Below, piece after piece: positions 28,241-37,220 of a stretch of 64,000 nucleotides of DNA. Within the stretch, counting starts at the first letter, position 1, and each line of letters opens with the position of its first letter. The position numbers and the translations under genes are program-made. The DNA comes from Streptomyces sp. HUAS MG91 (GTDB lineage Bacteria; Actinomycetota; Actinomycetes; Streptomycetales; Streptomycetaceae): the NCBI RefSeq assembly GCF_040529335.1, contig NZ_CP159534.1:5642001-5706000 (forward strand), written 5' to 3'. The notes beneath the pieces were generated by a model. The model did not search any database. It had not been told where the DNA came from and saw only the letters and a program-made list of their open reading frames with translations.

Positions 28241-29377
28241 TCACTGACCGGGCGCCCCCGCGGCGCCGTACCCCGCGTCACCGCCCGACATCGCGTCCCG
28301 GGGCAGCTCGGGCGCCCGGTACCCGGTCATCGCGCCGGCCCCCGGGTCCGGCCGCACCGCGCCGAGCAGGGGATTCGCGGCGATGGGGGAGACCTTCACC
28401 TTCGCCCCGGGCCGCGGCGCCTGCACCACCATCCCGTCGCCGAGATACATCGCCACGTGCGTCGCCTTGGGGAAGTACACGACGAGGTCCCCGGGCCGCA
28501 GCTGTGACAGCGGCACCTTCGGCAGCGTCGCCCACTGCTCCTGCGAGGTGCGCGGGATCGACCGCCCCGCGTGCGCCCACGCCTGCGACGTGAGCCCGGA
28601 GCAGTCGTACGACGCCGGGCCCTCCGCGCCCCACACGTACGGCTTCCCGATCTGCCGGACGGCGTACGCGAGTGCCGTCCCGCCCTCCTTCGACGGTGAC
28701 CGGCCCACCGAGCTGAGCGCGCCCGACGCCATGAACGTGCGCTGCGCGTCCGCCGTCCCGGCGTCCTCCAGCCGGGTCAGCTCGCCGAGCTGGTCGGCGG
28801 TCAGCGACGCCAGCAGCTCCTCGACCTCCTTCAGCCGGGCTTGCACCGCGTCCCGCTCCTTCTTCTGCCGGTCCGCGAGCTGCATCTGCTCGTCCAGCGC
28901 GGCCCGCGCCCTCGTCGCCACCGCGTCGGCCTTCTTCTCGCTGCCCACGAGCCGGTCGACGGTCGCCTCCTGCTCGCGCGCGGCCCGCCGCAGCACATGC
29001 CCCTGGTCGATGGCGTGCTGCGGATCGCGGGCCAGCAGCAGCCGCACGTACGGGGAGATCTCGCTGCTGCCCTGGTACTGCTCGCGGGCCAGGCGCCCCG
29101 CCGCCACCCGGCTGCTGTACAGCGCGTCCCGCGCCGCGGCCAGCTTGCCGGACAGGTCCTCGGCGGCCTTGCGGCGCTCCTTGAGCTTCTCGGCCGTCCC
29201 GTTGTACGTCTCCGTGGCCTCCTCGGCCTGCTGGTACAGGCCCTGAAGATCCGTCAGGAGGTCGGCCACGGACCGGCCGCCGTCGGGGGCGGGCGCCGCG
29301 CCCGCCGCGGAGGGGGAGAGCAGCGCCCCCGTCACCGCCGCCGTGCACACCCACCGCATCACACTGCCTGACACCAT
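28241..29377 (-). CDS. Secreted NlpC/P60 peptidoglycan endopeptidase
   Basis: A 378-residue exported cell-wall hydrolase. Signal sequence MRWVCTAAVTGALL with cleavage near SAAGA-APAP. A long coiled coil (about 35-215) with many Glu, Lys and Ala keeps the enzyme at the wall or inactive. The C-terminal NlpC/P60 domain (about 240-350) has the catalytic Cys in SYDCSGLT and the His in THVAMYLGDG. These enzymes cut stem peptides, usually D-Glu to diamino acid. ATG 29377 was chosen because GGAGG lies 4 bases upstream. An upstream frame extension lacks a ribosome site. Confidence 0.92.
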   Translation of the reverse strand: MVSGSVMRWVCTAAVTGALLSPSAAGAAPAPDGGRSVADLLTDLQGLYQQAEEATETYNGTAEKLKERRKAAEDLSGKLAAARDALYSSRVAAGRLAREQYQGSSEISPYVRLLLARDPQHAIDQGHVLRRAAREQEATVDRLVGSEKKADAVATRARAALDEQMQLADRQKKERDAVQARLKEVEELLASLTADQLGELTRLEDAGTADAQRTFMASGALSSVGRSPSKEGGTALAYAVRQIGKPYVWGAEGPASYDCSGLTSQAWAHAGRSIPRTSQEQWATLPKVPLSQLRPGDLVVYFPKATHVAMYLGDGMVVQAPRPGAKVKVSPIAANPLLGAVRPDPGAGAMTGYRAPELPRDAMSGGDAGYGAAGAPGQ

Positions 29378-29512
29378 GTCACCTCCGGTGCGGGCAGCCC
29401 CGGTGCCGGCCCGCACCGTGAACACCAACAGACAGCCACCTCGTCCGCCCGGAGGGCTGCGCGGTTCGGCCCAACCTCGCCATCCCTTGAGGGGGCGCGC
29501 GGCGAGCCGCCT

Positions 29513-29818
29513 TTACGCCGGATCCTGCGGCTTCTCCGTCGTCTCCGTCGGCTCCGTCTTCTTCGTCCAGGGCCACTTCACGGAGCGCTCCACCTTCCCG
29601 TCCGGCGCGAACGCGTACCGCCACTTCTGCACGAGGCGCACCGCCCGCCCGTCCGGCACGGGCTCGCGCACGTACACGAGGACGGTGTCGGGCCCGCCGT
29701 CCGGGTCCGGCACCGGCACCTTGTACACCTTGGGCGGATTGCCGGTGGCGGTGACGAGGACCGGCAGGCTGCGCCCGTCGAGGGGGCCGCCGACAAAGGG
29801 GATGTCTTCGCTCTTCAC
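29513..29818 (-). CDS. Small conserved protein of unknown function
   Basis: A 101-residue protein with no membrane segment. It begins KSEDIPFVGGPLDG and has beta-strand-like stretches around VYKVPVPDPDG and WRYAFAPDGKVER. The C-terminal end is Thr/Glu/Lys rich. I do not recognise a function. The GTG at 29818 is preferred: a longer frame upstream would include a TTA codon, which is very rare in Streptomyces genes. It lies between the NlpC/P60 and TetR genes in the same direction. Confidence 0.65.
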   Translation of the reverse strand: MKSEDIPFVGGPLDGRSLPVLVTATGNPPKVYKVPVPDPDGGPDTVLVYVREPVPDGRAVRLVQKWRYAFAPDGKVERSVKWPWTKKTEPTETTEKPQDPA

Positions 29819-29861
29819 GCCTACCAGTAACGCACGGCCCGGTGACGCACGCCCCGGCCGG

Positions 29862-30587
29862 TCACAGCAGGTGGGCCGCGTCACTCACCACGGGCAGCAC
29901 CCGCCGCGCCAGCCGGCCGACCGGCCCGTCCGGGGTCTCCAGGGCGAGCGCGTGGCGGACGACGTCGGCGGTCTGCGGGTCGCGGCCCGCGGTCGCGGTG
30001 AGGACCGCCATGAACTGGTCGACGAGGCCGTCGCGCAGGTCGTCCAGCGGCGGCTGCTTCCCCTCGTCGAGCCAGATCAGCGAGGCCGCCTCGACCGCCG
30101 TGATCCACATCCGGACCGTCATCCGTAGCCGGGCGCCCGGCGCCGTGACCGCGAGGTGGCTGAGGATGTGCTCGGCCGCGGCCCGCCGCACCCCGTCGAC
30201 GATCGCCGTCGTCCGCGAGGTCTCCACGACGCTGCCGCCCTGGAGCAGCGCGGCGAACCCCATGTCGTGCTGGTCGACGAAGGCGAGATAGCGGTCCAGC
30301 GCCCGCGCGAGCCGGGTGGTGAGGGGGCCCTCGGCGGGCTCGGCGAAGCACTGCTCCAGTACGTCCGCGGCGGAGCGCAGGGCGGCCTCGTAGAGCTGCT
30401 GCTTGCCGCCCGGGAAGTAGCGGTAGACCAGCGGGCGGGACACGCCGGCGGCCTCCGCCACGTCGTCGAGGGAGACCTCCTCCGGCGCCCGGTGCGCGAA
30501 CAACGACAGCGCCGCTTCGAGGAGTTGGGCCCGCCGCTCCTCGACGCTGAGCCGTCTGTAGGCGGGCGTACCGGTTGCCGACGTCAT
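29862..30587 (-). CDS. TetR-family transcriptional regulator
   Basis: A 241-residue TetR repressor. The N-terminal helix-turn-helix (about 15-62) reads LLEAALSLF and VSLDDVAEAAGVSRPLVYRYF, the family hallmark. The rest is a helical ligand and dimer domain. ATG 30587 begins 95 bases downstream of the diiron oxygenase stop, so it probably shares that operon. A palindrome at 31697-31712 in the divergent region upstream of that operon is a plausible target. The ligand is unknown. Confidence 0.9.
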   Translation of the reverse strand: MTSATGTPAYRRLSVEERRAQLLEAALSLFAHRAPEEVSLDDVAEAAGVSRPLVYRYFPGGKQQLYEAALRSAADVLEQCFAEPAEGPLTTRLARALDRYLAFVDQHDMGFAALLQGGSVVETSRTTAIVDGVRRAAAEHILSHLAVTAPGARLRMTVRMWITAVEAASLIWLDEGKQPPLDDLRDGLVDQFMAVLTATAGRDPQTADVVRHALALETPDGPVGRLARRVLPVVSDAAHLL

Positions 30588-30682
30588 GCTTCGCAGGGTA
30601 ACGGGACGAGGGCGTGGCCGGGAGTCGACCGGCAACCCGCGACCAGCCCCCACCGGACCGGCACTCGACGGCGCATCGGGGC

Positions 30683-31621
30683 TCAGGCCAGCAGTCCGGA
30701 GGCGCGCCACAACTGGCGGCCGGGGCCGCGCAGGACGCCGATGTCGTCCAGGAAGTCGGTGAGCCGCTTCGCGCCGGTCTGCATGATCTCGCGGCGGTGC
30801 CCGGAGGCCTTGACCTGAGCCATGGCCTCCTTCTTGTCCAGTCCCACGTTCGTGTAGACCTCGGGATTGATGAAGGCCACCGAGAAGACGCGCGCGAACT
30901 CGCCCGAGGTGAGCCGGGTGAACTCCTTCGACCACTTCGGCGCGGTCACCATCTGGCGCCGCAGCTCCTCACGCGCGTACCGCACGTGCCGCGCCTCCTC
31001 GACGACATGGATGCGGGTCACCCCGCGCACCAGCGGCTGCACCCGCTCGTCCGGGAACGTGAGCCGCTGCATCCAGTCGAGGATCTCCTCGCCGAGCAGC
31101 GTCGCCGTGAACGAACCCGGCGTCGTCGAGATGGTCTTGAACAGCCGGCCGAGGTTGTGGTGGACGCGGGCCACCGGATAGTGCGGGGTCCCGCCGCGCG
31201 TGACCAGCCGCGCGAACATCTTCGAGTGCCGGCACTCGTCCTCGATCTCGGTGAGCGCGTACCGCACATGGGCGCTCGTCGCCGCCTTGTCGTAGACGTG
31301 CCGCACCAGTAGCTGCATCAGGATCAGCTCGAACCAGATGCCGAGCGAGGCGAGCGCCGCCGCCTCGTGCCGGGACAGATCGATCCGCTGCTCCTCGCTC
31401 ATCCGCTTCCACAGCGGCGTGCCGTACAGCGACACCAGCTCCGGCGGCCAGAACCACTTGCCGTCCTCGAACGGCGCGTCCCAGTCCAGCTCCTTGTCCG
31501 GGTCGAAGGAGTGCTTGGCGGACGAGTCGAGCAGCCGCTCGGCCACCTGCTCCCGGTCCTTGAGCAGACCGAGCGCGTCCCGCAGCCCTTCGAGCGCGTC
31601 GGCTTCAGTCGTGGTGGTCAT
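30683..31621 (-). CDS. AurF-like diiron oxygenase
   Basis: A 312-residue ferritin-like protein of the AurF family, named for a p-aminobenzoate N-oxygenase. Two metal-ligand motifs are visible: EIEDECRH (about 144-151) and VVEEARHVRYA (about 225-235). Together with Glu residues of the first helices they fit a diiron site. Members oxidise aryl amines or other small substrates, but many are uncharacterised. It is transcribed toward tetR and divergently from another ferritin-like gene across a 165-base control region. The substrate cannot be read from the sequence. Confidence 0.85.
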   Translation of the reverse strand: MTTTTEADALEGLRDALGLLKDREQVAERLLDSSAKHSFDPDKELDWDAPFEDGKWFWPPELVSLYGTPLWKRMSEEQRIDLSRHEAAALASLGIWFELILMQLLVRHVYDKAATSAHVRYALTEIEDECRHSKMFARLVTRGGTPHYPVARVHHNLGRLFKTISTTPGSFTATLLGEEILDWMQRLTFPDERVQPLVRGVTRIHVVEEARHVRYAREELRRQMVTAPKWSKEFTRLTSGEFARVFSVAFINPEVYTNVGLDKKEAMAQVKASGHRREIMQTGAKRLTDFLDDIGVLRGPGRQLWRASGLLA

Positions 31622-31696
31622 CGCTGACGTCCCATCGCTGTAGGTGAGTTGCCGGATCGACGGGTATCCGAGTTACCGGCGGTCACGTCTGTCCCT

Positions 31697-31732
31697 CAGT
31701 CTTATGAGACTGCCTGTCAGTAAGGGCGTCAA
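31697..31732 (-). promoter_or_regulatory. Minus-strand promoter with overlapping palindromic operator
   Basis: On the minus strand, TTGACG (31732-31727) is a good -35 for the AurF-like gene, followed about 17 bases later by a weak -10. The perfect palindrome CAGTCTtatgAGACTG at 31697-31712 covers the -10 area, a position from which a TetR protein could block transcription. The nearby TetR is the natural candidate. Confidence 0.5.
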
Positions 31733-31786
31733 TCCCTTGCGCACGACTTGTTGACCGCGCGTCTATCACCGTGTGAGCCTGCCGGT

Positions 31787-32893
31787 ATGTCGACCCATGA
31801 GCTGTACACCGAGCCCGTGGGCGAGCCCAACTGGCAGGTTCCATCGGCCAGTTCGGCCCGCCTCAGCTGGGAATACGACGACGGGCGCGACCGTCTGCTG
31901 TCCCTGTACCAAAAGGGCAAGGACAAGCAGTGGGACGGCGCCAGACGCATCGACTGGGAGCTGGAGGTCGACCCGTACGACCCCCTCGGCACCCCTGACG
32001 AGTCGATGTCCCTGTACGGCACGCCGTACTGGGCCAAGATGACCGACAAGGACAAGGGCGAGCTGCGCAAGCACTACGCGTCCTGGCAGTTCAGCCAGTT
32101 CCTGCACGGGGAGCAGGGCGCGATGGTGTGCGCGGCGCGCATCGTCGAGTCCGTGCCCGACCTCGACGCCAAGTTCTACTCCGCGACCCAGACCATGGAC
32201 GAGGCGCGGCACGCGGAGATCTACGGCCGCTTCCTCCACGAGAAGATGGGGATGCTCTACCCCATCAACGACAACCTCCAGGCCCTGCTCGGCGACACCC
32301 TGCGCGACTCCCGCTGGGACATGCCGTACCTGGGCATGCAGGTCCTCATCGAGGGGCTGGCGCTGGCCGCCTTCGGCATGATCCGCGACACCACGGACAA
32401 GCCGCTGCCCAAGCAGATCCTCGCGTACGTGATGCAGGACGAGGCCCGCCACGTCGCCTTCGGGCGGATGGCGCTGCGCGACTACTACAAGCAGCTCACC
32501 GACGCCGAGCTGCGCGAGCGCGAGGAGTTCGTCATCGAGGGCTGCTACCTCATGCGCGACCGGCTCCGCGGGGTGGAGGTCCTGGAGAACTTCGGCATCC
32601 CGAAGGCGCAGGCCGAGCAGTACAGCGAGGAGTCCGAGTTCCTCGCCATGTTCCGGCAGTTGCTGTTCTCCCGGATCGTGCCGTGCGTCAAGGACATCGG
32701 GCTGTGGGGCAAGCGGCTCCAGCAGGCCTACGTCGACATGGGCGTCTTCGAGATGGGCGACTCGAACCTCGATCTGCTGATGGCCCAGGACGAGGAGATC
32801 GCGGAGAAACTGGACGCGGAGCGCTTCGCGGCCGAGGAGCAGGCGCGGGTCTCCGAGGTGGAGGCGGCGATCCGCTCCGGGGAGACCGGCTGA
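31787..32893 (+). CDS. Ferritin-like diiron protein
   Basis: A 368-residue protein of the ferritin-like superfamily. The diiron ligand motifs are TMDEARHAEIY (about 137-147) and VMQDEARHVAFGRM (about 217-230), each an ExxH. A long helical bundle spans about 85-300. The N-terminus shares SLYGTP with the divergent AurF-like protein, which suggests the two are distant relatives. ATG 31787 is the first start after the divergent control region. It may be an oxygenase or N-oxidase acting on a hydrophobic substrate, but no function is established. Confidence 0.8.
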   Translation: MSTHELYTEPVGEPNWQVPSASSARLSWEYDDGRDRLLSLYQKGKDKQWDGARRIDWELEVDPYDPLGTPDESMSLYGTPYWAKMTDKDKGELRKHYASWQFSQFLHGEQGAMVCAARIVESVPDLDAKFYSATQTMDEARHAEIYGRFLHEKMGMLYPINDNLQALLGDTLRDSRWDMPYLGMQVLIEGLALAAFGMIRDTTDKPLPKQILAYVMQDEARHVAFGRMALRDYYKQLTDAELREREEFVIEGCYLMRDRLRGVEVLENFGIPKAQAEQYSEESEFLAMFRQLLFSRIVPCVKDIGLWGKRLQQAYVDMGVFEMGDSNLDLLMAQDEEIAEKLDAERFAAEEQARVSEVEAAIRSGETG

Positions 32894-32943
32894 GTTCCGT
32901 CCCGCGAGTGCCGCTCTCGTCGTGGCCGGTCGCGTAGTTCCCC

Positions 32944-32977
32944 GCGCCCCTGAAAGGCCTGCGGCCTTCAGGGGCGC
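32944..32977. repeat. Inverted repeat of the GCGCCCCTGA family
   Basis: Arms 32944-32959 and 32963-32977 pair with one bulge. It contains GTTCCCCGCGCCCCTGA, the same unit as at 21237-21298, and lies just after the ferritin-like gene. It is a likely transcription terminator. Confidence 0.65.
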
Positions 32978-33035
32978 AAGGGCGCAGGCCGATACAAGAC
33001 AACCCGGTGTCCTCCGGATGGAGTAGCGTTCGGGC

Positions 33036-33848
33036 GTGTCCACGCCACCACCGCCCTCGCAGCAGCCGAACCCGAACCCGTACGGTCAGCAGCCCGGCCC
33101 CTACGGCCAGCCGCAGCCCCCGTACGGCCAGCAGCCCCCCGCCTACCCGGGCTTCCCGCAGCAGCAGTACCCGGGCGCCCCGCAATGGGGCGCGCCCCCG
33201 CCCCCGCCGAAGCGCCGGGTCGGGATGATCATCGGGATCGTGGTCGGCGTCGTCGTCGTGGTCGCGCTCGGCCTGGGCGCGCTCGCGTACGTCGGACTGA
33301 AGTCCGACGCCGGCTTCCCCGAGGCGAAGTACCGGCTGACGCTGCCCAAGAAGGTGCTCGACGACAAGTACGAGCTGGTCCAGGACCTGTCCTCCTCCAA
33401 GGGGCAGGCACTGGAGGACGAGGCGGACGGCGCCTGGGACGCGCGAGACACCAAGGCCGCCATCGGCCAGTACGCGCTGGGCGGCGACCAGAGCAAGGGC
33501 ATGCTCGTCATCTCCGGCATGTACGGCCGGTTCAAGAACACCGACGAGGCGCGGAAGAACATGATGAAGGGGGCCGCCGAGTCCGACCACGCCTCGGTCG
33601 CCGTCGCCCCGAAGGACTTCCACCCGTCCGGCACCGACGTCACCATCACCTGCGAGGTGCTGACCCAGAGCGACGGCGCCACGAAGATCACCCTGCCGAT
33701 GTGCGCCTGGGTCGACGGCAACACCGGCGCCTCCATCGGCAAGGTCACCGCGGACACCGCCACCAAGGACCCGCAGGACGTCGACCTGGACGCCGCCGCC
33801 GAGACCGCCGCGAAGATCCGCGAGGAGATCCGGCAGCCGCTGGGCTGA
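33036..33848 (+). CDS. Proline/glutamine-rich single-pass membrane protein
   Basis: A 270-residue protein. Residues 1-60 are made of Pro, Gln, Tyr and Gly with repeated YGQQP units, a cytoplasmic tail common in Streptomyces membrane proteins. One membrane segment lies at about 62-86 (VGMIIGIVVGVVVVVALGLG). The exported part (about 90-270) is a folded domain with two Cys, in ITCEVL and LPMCAWVDG, that may form a disulfide. I do not recognise the domain. GTG start 33036. It ends 8 bases from the convergent pbp2 gene. The family is widespread and uncharacterised. Confidence 0.8.
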   Translation: MSTPPPPSQQPNPNPYGQQPGPYGQPQPPYGQQPPAYPGFPQQQYPGAPQWGAPPPPPKRRVGMIIGIVVGVVVVVALGLGALAYVGLKSDAGFPEAKYRLTLPKKVLDDKYELVQDLSSSKGQALEDEADGAWDARDTKAAIGQYALGGDQSKGMLVISGMYGRFKNTDEARKNMMKGAAESDHASVAVAPKDFHPSGTDVTITCEVLTQSDGATKITLPMCAWVDGNTGASIGKVTADTATKDPQDVDLDAAAETAAKIREEIRQPLG

Positions 33849-33856
33849 AAGGCCGT

Positions 33857-35329
33857 TCAGCCGCGGGACGAGCCGAGCACGGCCTCCATCACCGACCGGG
33901 CGATGGGGGCCGCGCTGCCCCCGCCGCTGATGTCCGCCCGGTTCGCCGACGCGTCCTCCACCACCACGGCGACCGCCACCTGCGGCGTGGAGGCGTCCGG
34001 CCCCTGCGCGTAGGAGATGAACCAGGCGTACGGCACGCCCTCGTTGTTCACGCCGTTCTGCGCGGTGCCGGTCTTGCCGCCGACCGTCATGCCCGGGATC
34101 CGCGCGTTGGTGCCGGTGCCCTTCTCGACGACGTCGACCATCAGCTGCTGGAGCTGCGTCGCGGTGTAGGCCGACATGACCTGCTGGTAGCTCTTGTTGT
34201 CGGTGGTCGACACCGTCGTGCCGTTCTTCTTCGTCGTCTTCTCCACCAGGTGCGGCTGCATCAGCGTCCCGCCGTTGGCGACGGCCGCCGAGACCATCGC
34301 CATCTGCAACGGGGTGGCCGACGTGTCGAACTGGCCGATGGAGGAGAGCGCGAGCTGCGCCTTGTCCATGTCGGTGTCGAAGTTCGACTTGGCGGCGGTC
34401 ATCGGGATCCGCATCTTGGTGTCGTTGAAGCCGAAGTTCTGCGCCATCTTCACCATGCCGGAGAGCCCGACCTTCACCCCGAGGTTGGCGAACACGGTGT
34501 TGCAGGAGGCGGCCATCGCGTACTCCAGCGTGGCGTTCTCGCAGGCGTCGGACGACGACTCGTTCGTCAGCTGGGTGGTCGTGCCCGGCAGGGTGTACGG
34601 GGACGGGGTGTCGGTCGCCGTGCCGGTCCCGTCGACGATGCCGTTCTCCAGCACCGCCGCGGCCGTGACCACCTTGAACGTCGAGCCCGGCGGATAGGTC
34701 TCGCGGATCGCCCGGTTCAGCATGGGCCGGCTGGACGAACCGTTCAGGCTGTTCCAGGCGTTCACGTCGGACTGGCCGGTGCCCGCGATGTTCCCGGGGT
34801 CGTACGACGGGGTGGAGACCAGCGCGAGGATCTTCCCGGTCGACGGGTCGATCGCCGCGACGGCGCCCTTCTTGCCGCCGAGCCCGTCGTAGGCGGCCTG
34901 CTGCGCGCCCGCGTCGATGGTCGTCTCGACGTTTCCGCCGGGGTTCTGGAACCGCGAGATCTCGTTCCAGAAGGGGACCGTCGACAGCATCGCGTCGGTG
35001 CCGGACAGGACGTCGTCCTCGGCGCTCTCCACGAACGTCGTGCCGTACGTCTGCGAGGCGTACCCGGTGACGGGCGCGTACAGCGGCCCGTTCTTGTACG
35101 TCCGCTCGTACTTGTACGTCTCCCCGGTGTTCCGCGAGCCGGTGATCGGCTTGCCCTGCACCAGGATGTTCCCGCGCGGCTGGTCGTAGCGCTGGATGGT
35201 CTCGCGCCGGTTCGCCGAGTTGTCGTCCAGCGACTGCGCCTCGAAGACCTGGACCCGGGCCGCGTTCAGGAGCAGCGCGACCAGCAGGACGAAGCAGAAG
35301 ACGGACGCGCGGCGGATGTACTTGGTCAC
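33857..35329 (-). CDS. pbpA: Penicillin-binding protein 2 (class B PBP)
   Basis: A 490-residue transpeptidase that cross-links peptidoglycan in the periplasmic space. An N-terminal membrane anchor (about 9-27), a non-catalytic domain, and the transpeptidase domain with all three motifs: Ser216-T-F-Lys219, Ser275-C-Asn277 and Lys419-T-Gly421. The sequence matches the short actinobacterial PbpA type. The ATG at 35329 overlaps the stop of the rodA-like gene by four bases. It probably pairs with that glycosyltransferase. Streptomyces have several such RodA/PBP pairs used in growth or sporulation. Confidence 0.93.
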   Translation of the reverse strand: MTKYIRRASVFCFVLLVALLLNAARVQVFEAQSLDDNSANRRETIQRYDQPRGNILVQGKPITGSRNTGETYKYERTYKNGPLYAPVTGYASQTYGTTFVESAEDDVLSGTDAMLSTVPFWNEISRFQNPGGNVETTIDAGAQQAAYDGLGGKKGAVAAIDPSTGKILALVSTPSYDPGNIAGTGQSDVNAWNSLNGSSSRPMLNRAIRETYPPGSTFKVVTAAAVLENGIVDGTGTATDTPSPYTLPGTTTQLTNESSSDACENATLEYAMAASCNTVFANLGVKVGLSGMVKMAQNFGFNDTKMRIPMTAAKSNFDTDMDKAQLALSSIGQFDTSATPLQMAMVSAAVANGGTLMQPHLVEKTTKKNGTTVSTTDNKSYQQVMSAYTATQLQQLMVDVVEKGTGTNARIPGMTVGGKTGTAQNGVNNEGVPYAWFISYAQGPDASTPQVAVAVVVEDASANRADISGGGSAAPIARSVMEAVLGSSRG

Positions 35330-36711
35330 GGGCCGGCCTCCTGGACGCCCTCGGGGAGCATCGCGCCACGCGCCGAGTCACTGATCCGTACGAGGATCGC
35401 GACGATGACCCAGTTGGTGACGAGGGACGAGCCGCCCTGCGCGAGGAACGGCATCGCCATGCCGGTCAGCGGGATCAGCCCCATCACCCCGCCCGCGATG
35501 ACGAACACCTGGAGCGCGACGATCGAGGCGAGACCGACCGCGAGCAGTCGGCCGAACGGGTCGCGCAGCGCGAGCCCGGCCCGGTAGCCCCGCTCCACCA
35601 GCAGCGCGTACAGCAGGAAGATCGCGGTCAGCCCGGCCAGGCCCAGCTCCTCGCCCGCCGTCGCCAGGATGAAGTCCGACTTGGCGGCGAAGCCGATGAG
35701 GATGGAGTGGCCCATGCCGAGCCCGGTGCCGAGCATCCCGCCCCAGGCGAACGCGAACAGCGACTGGGCGAGCTGGCTCGCGCCCAGGCCCGCTTCGATG
35801 GAGGCGAAAGGGTTCAGCCAGTCCTGGACGCGGCTGTGCACATGCGGCTCGAACGACCCGACGAAGACCGCGCCGGCGGCGGCGAGCACCAGGCCGATGG
35901 CGATCCAGCTCCCGCGGCCCGTGGCCACGTAGAGCATCACGATGAAGAGCCCGAAGAAGAGCAGCGACGTGCCGAGGTCGGTCTCCAGGACCAGCACCCC
36001 GACGCTCAGCAGCCAGATCACGAGGATCGGCGCGAACACCCGCATGGTGGGGAACTGGAAGCGCCACACCTTCTTGCCGGTGTAGCGCAGGGCGTTGCGG
36101 TTGGCGGCGAGATAGCTGGCGAAGAAGATCGCGAGCAGGATCTTGGCGAACTCGCCGGGCTGGATGGAGAAGCCGCCGATCTGGATCCAGATCCGGGCGC
36201 CGTTCACGGCCGGGAAGAAGATCGGCAGGATCATCAGGACCAGCGCCGCGACCACCGACAGGTACGCGTACCGCTGGAGGACGCGGTGGTGGCGCAGGAA
36301 GAGGACGAAGACGATGAACAGGCCCACGCCGAGCGTCGACCAGACCAGCTGGGTGGGGGCCGCGTCCGAGTCCGGGGTCTCCAGGTCGAGCCGGTAGATG
36401 AGGACCAGCCCGAGGCCGTTGAGGAGCACGGCGATCGGCAGCAGCAGCGGATCGGCGTACGGGGCGCGGAAGCGGACCGCGCAGTGCGCGAGGAGCGCGA
36501 GCACCCCGAGCCCGGCGCCGTAACCGGCGGCGCCGGGCGGAACGGTTCCGTTCCTGGCGAGCCCCACGTCGCAGTAGCCGTAGACGCTGAGGAGCACGGC
36601 GAGGACGATCAGGACGAGTTCGGTGCCCCGGCGCCGGGGGACGCGCACGGCCGGAACCGCGGAGGTGGCCGCGGTGGCCACCGGTCCCGATGAACCCGTT
36701 GATCCGGTCAT
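35326..36711 (-). CDS. rodA: RodA/FtsW/SpoVE-family peptidoglycan glycosyltransferase
   Basis: A 461-residue polytopic SEDS protein that polymerises lipid II into glycan strands. About ten hydrophobic segments span residues 28-445. The conserved region FAWGGMLGTGLGMGHSILIGFAAKSD and the late LPLTGMAMPF segment are typical of the family. It is the first gene of an operon with the class B PBP, coupled by an ATGA overlap. Because two-gene units like this exist beside division ftsW-ftsI elsewhere, I call it RodA-like; division or sporulation use cannot be excluded. Confidence 0.92.
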   Translation of the reverse strand: MTGSTGSSGPVATAATSAVPAVRVPRRRGTELVLIVLAVLLSVYGYCDVGLARNGTVPPGAAGYGAGLGVLALLAHCAVRFRAPYADPLLLPIAVLLNGLGLVLIYRLDLETPDSDAAPTQLVWSTLGVGLFIVFVLFLRHHRVLQRYAYLSVVAALVLMILPIFFPAVNGARIWIQIGGFSIQPGEFAKILLAIFFASYLAANRNALRYTGKKVWRFQFPTMRVFAPILVIWLLSVGVLVLETDLGTSLLFFGLFIVMLYVATGRGSWIAIGLVLAAAGAVFVGSFEPHVHSRVQDWLNPFASIEAGLGASQLAQSLFAFAWGGMLGTGLGMGHSILIGFAAKSDFILATAGEELGLAGLTAIFLLYALLVERGYRAGLALRDPFGRLLAVGLASIVALQVFVIAGGVMGLIPLTGMAMPFLAQGGSSLVTNWVIVAILVRISDSARGAMLPEGVQEAGP

Positions 36712-36751
36712 GCCCGGAACCTAGCAAGTTCACCGGTGATATCTGGATATG

Positions 36752-37102
36752 TCAGCACCAACGGGGTGCCGCGCCGATGTTCGCGATGTACTTCGCCGAG
36801 CCCCAGGCCCAGGTGCCGTCGGTCAGCAGGTACCAGAGGTTGTTGCCGCCGATGTTGTCGCCGCCCGTCTTGCAGAAGATCGGGACGATCTTGTTGTACG
36901 GCTCGGTGCGCACGATGCGGCTGCCGCGGGTCGGCGCGTCACGCAGGTTCAGACCGCTCTTGGCCGTGACCCGGCCCTTGTAGACGGGGTGGCCGCTCCC
37001 CAAACCGGAGTCGGCGGCGAGGGCGGGGGATGCGGTGGCCGCCAGGGTCGCGACGGCGGCGACGGCTATGCCGAGACGGGTGGCTGCGGTCCGTGTGCTC
37101 AT
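36752..37102 (-). CDS. Secreted SH3-like domain protein
   Basis: A 116-residue exported protein. Signal peptide MSTRTAATRLGIAVAAVATLAATASPALA with cleavage before ADSG. The mature part is a bacterial SH3-type fold with the motif SGLNLRDAPTRGSRI and ends with a Cys, plus one more Cys at IFCKTG, so a disulfide is possible. ATG 37102 has GAGGAGG 5 bases before it. It may bind the wall. It lies upstream of rodA in the same direction, 40 bases apart, but has its own promoter candidate. Confidence 0.8.
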   Translation of the reverse strand: MSTRTAATRLGIAVAAVATLAATASPALAADSGLGSGHPVYKGRVTAKSGLNLRDAPTRGSRIVRTEPYNKIVPIFCKTGGDNIGGNNLWYLLTDGTWAWGSAKYIANIGAAPRWC

Positions 37103-37162
37103 GGAGCCTCCTCGGGGAGGGTATGCGGCGGGTACCCGGAAATGGGTGTAAAGCCGTGCTTC

Positions 37163-37191
37163 ACAGTAAAAGCGTCACGAACCGTACGCAA
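37163..37191 (-). promoter_or_regulatory. Promoter of the SH3-like protein gene
   Basis: On the minus strand, TTGCGT (37191-37186), 17 bases, then TACTGT (37168-37163). This fits the -35/-10 spacing of a vegetative sigma promoter, about 61 bases before the ATG at 37102. Confidence 0.5.
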
Positions 37192-37220
37192 AAGGTCACG
37201 GCGCGTGGCCGTGGGTCGGC

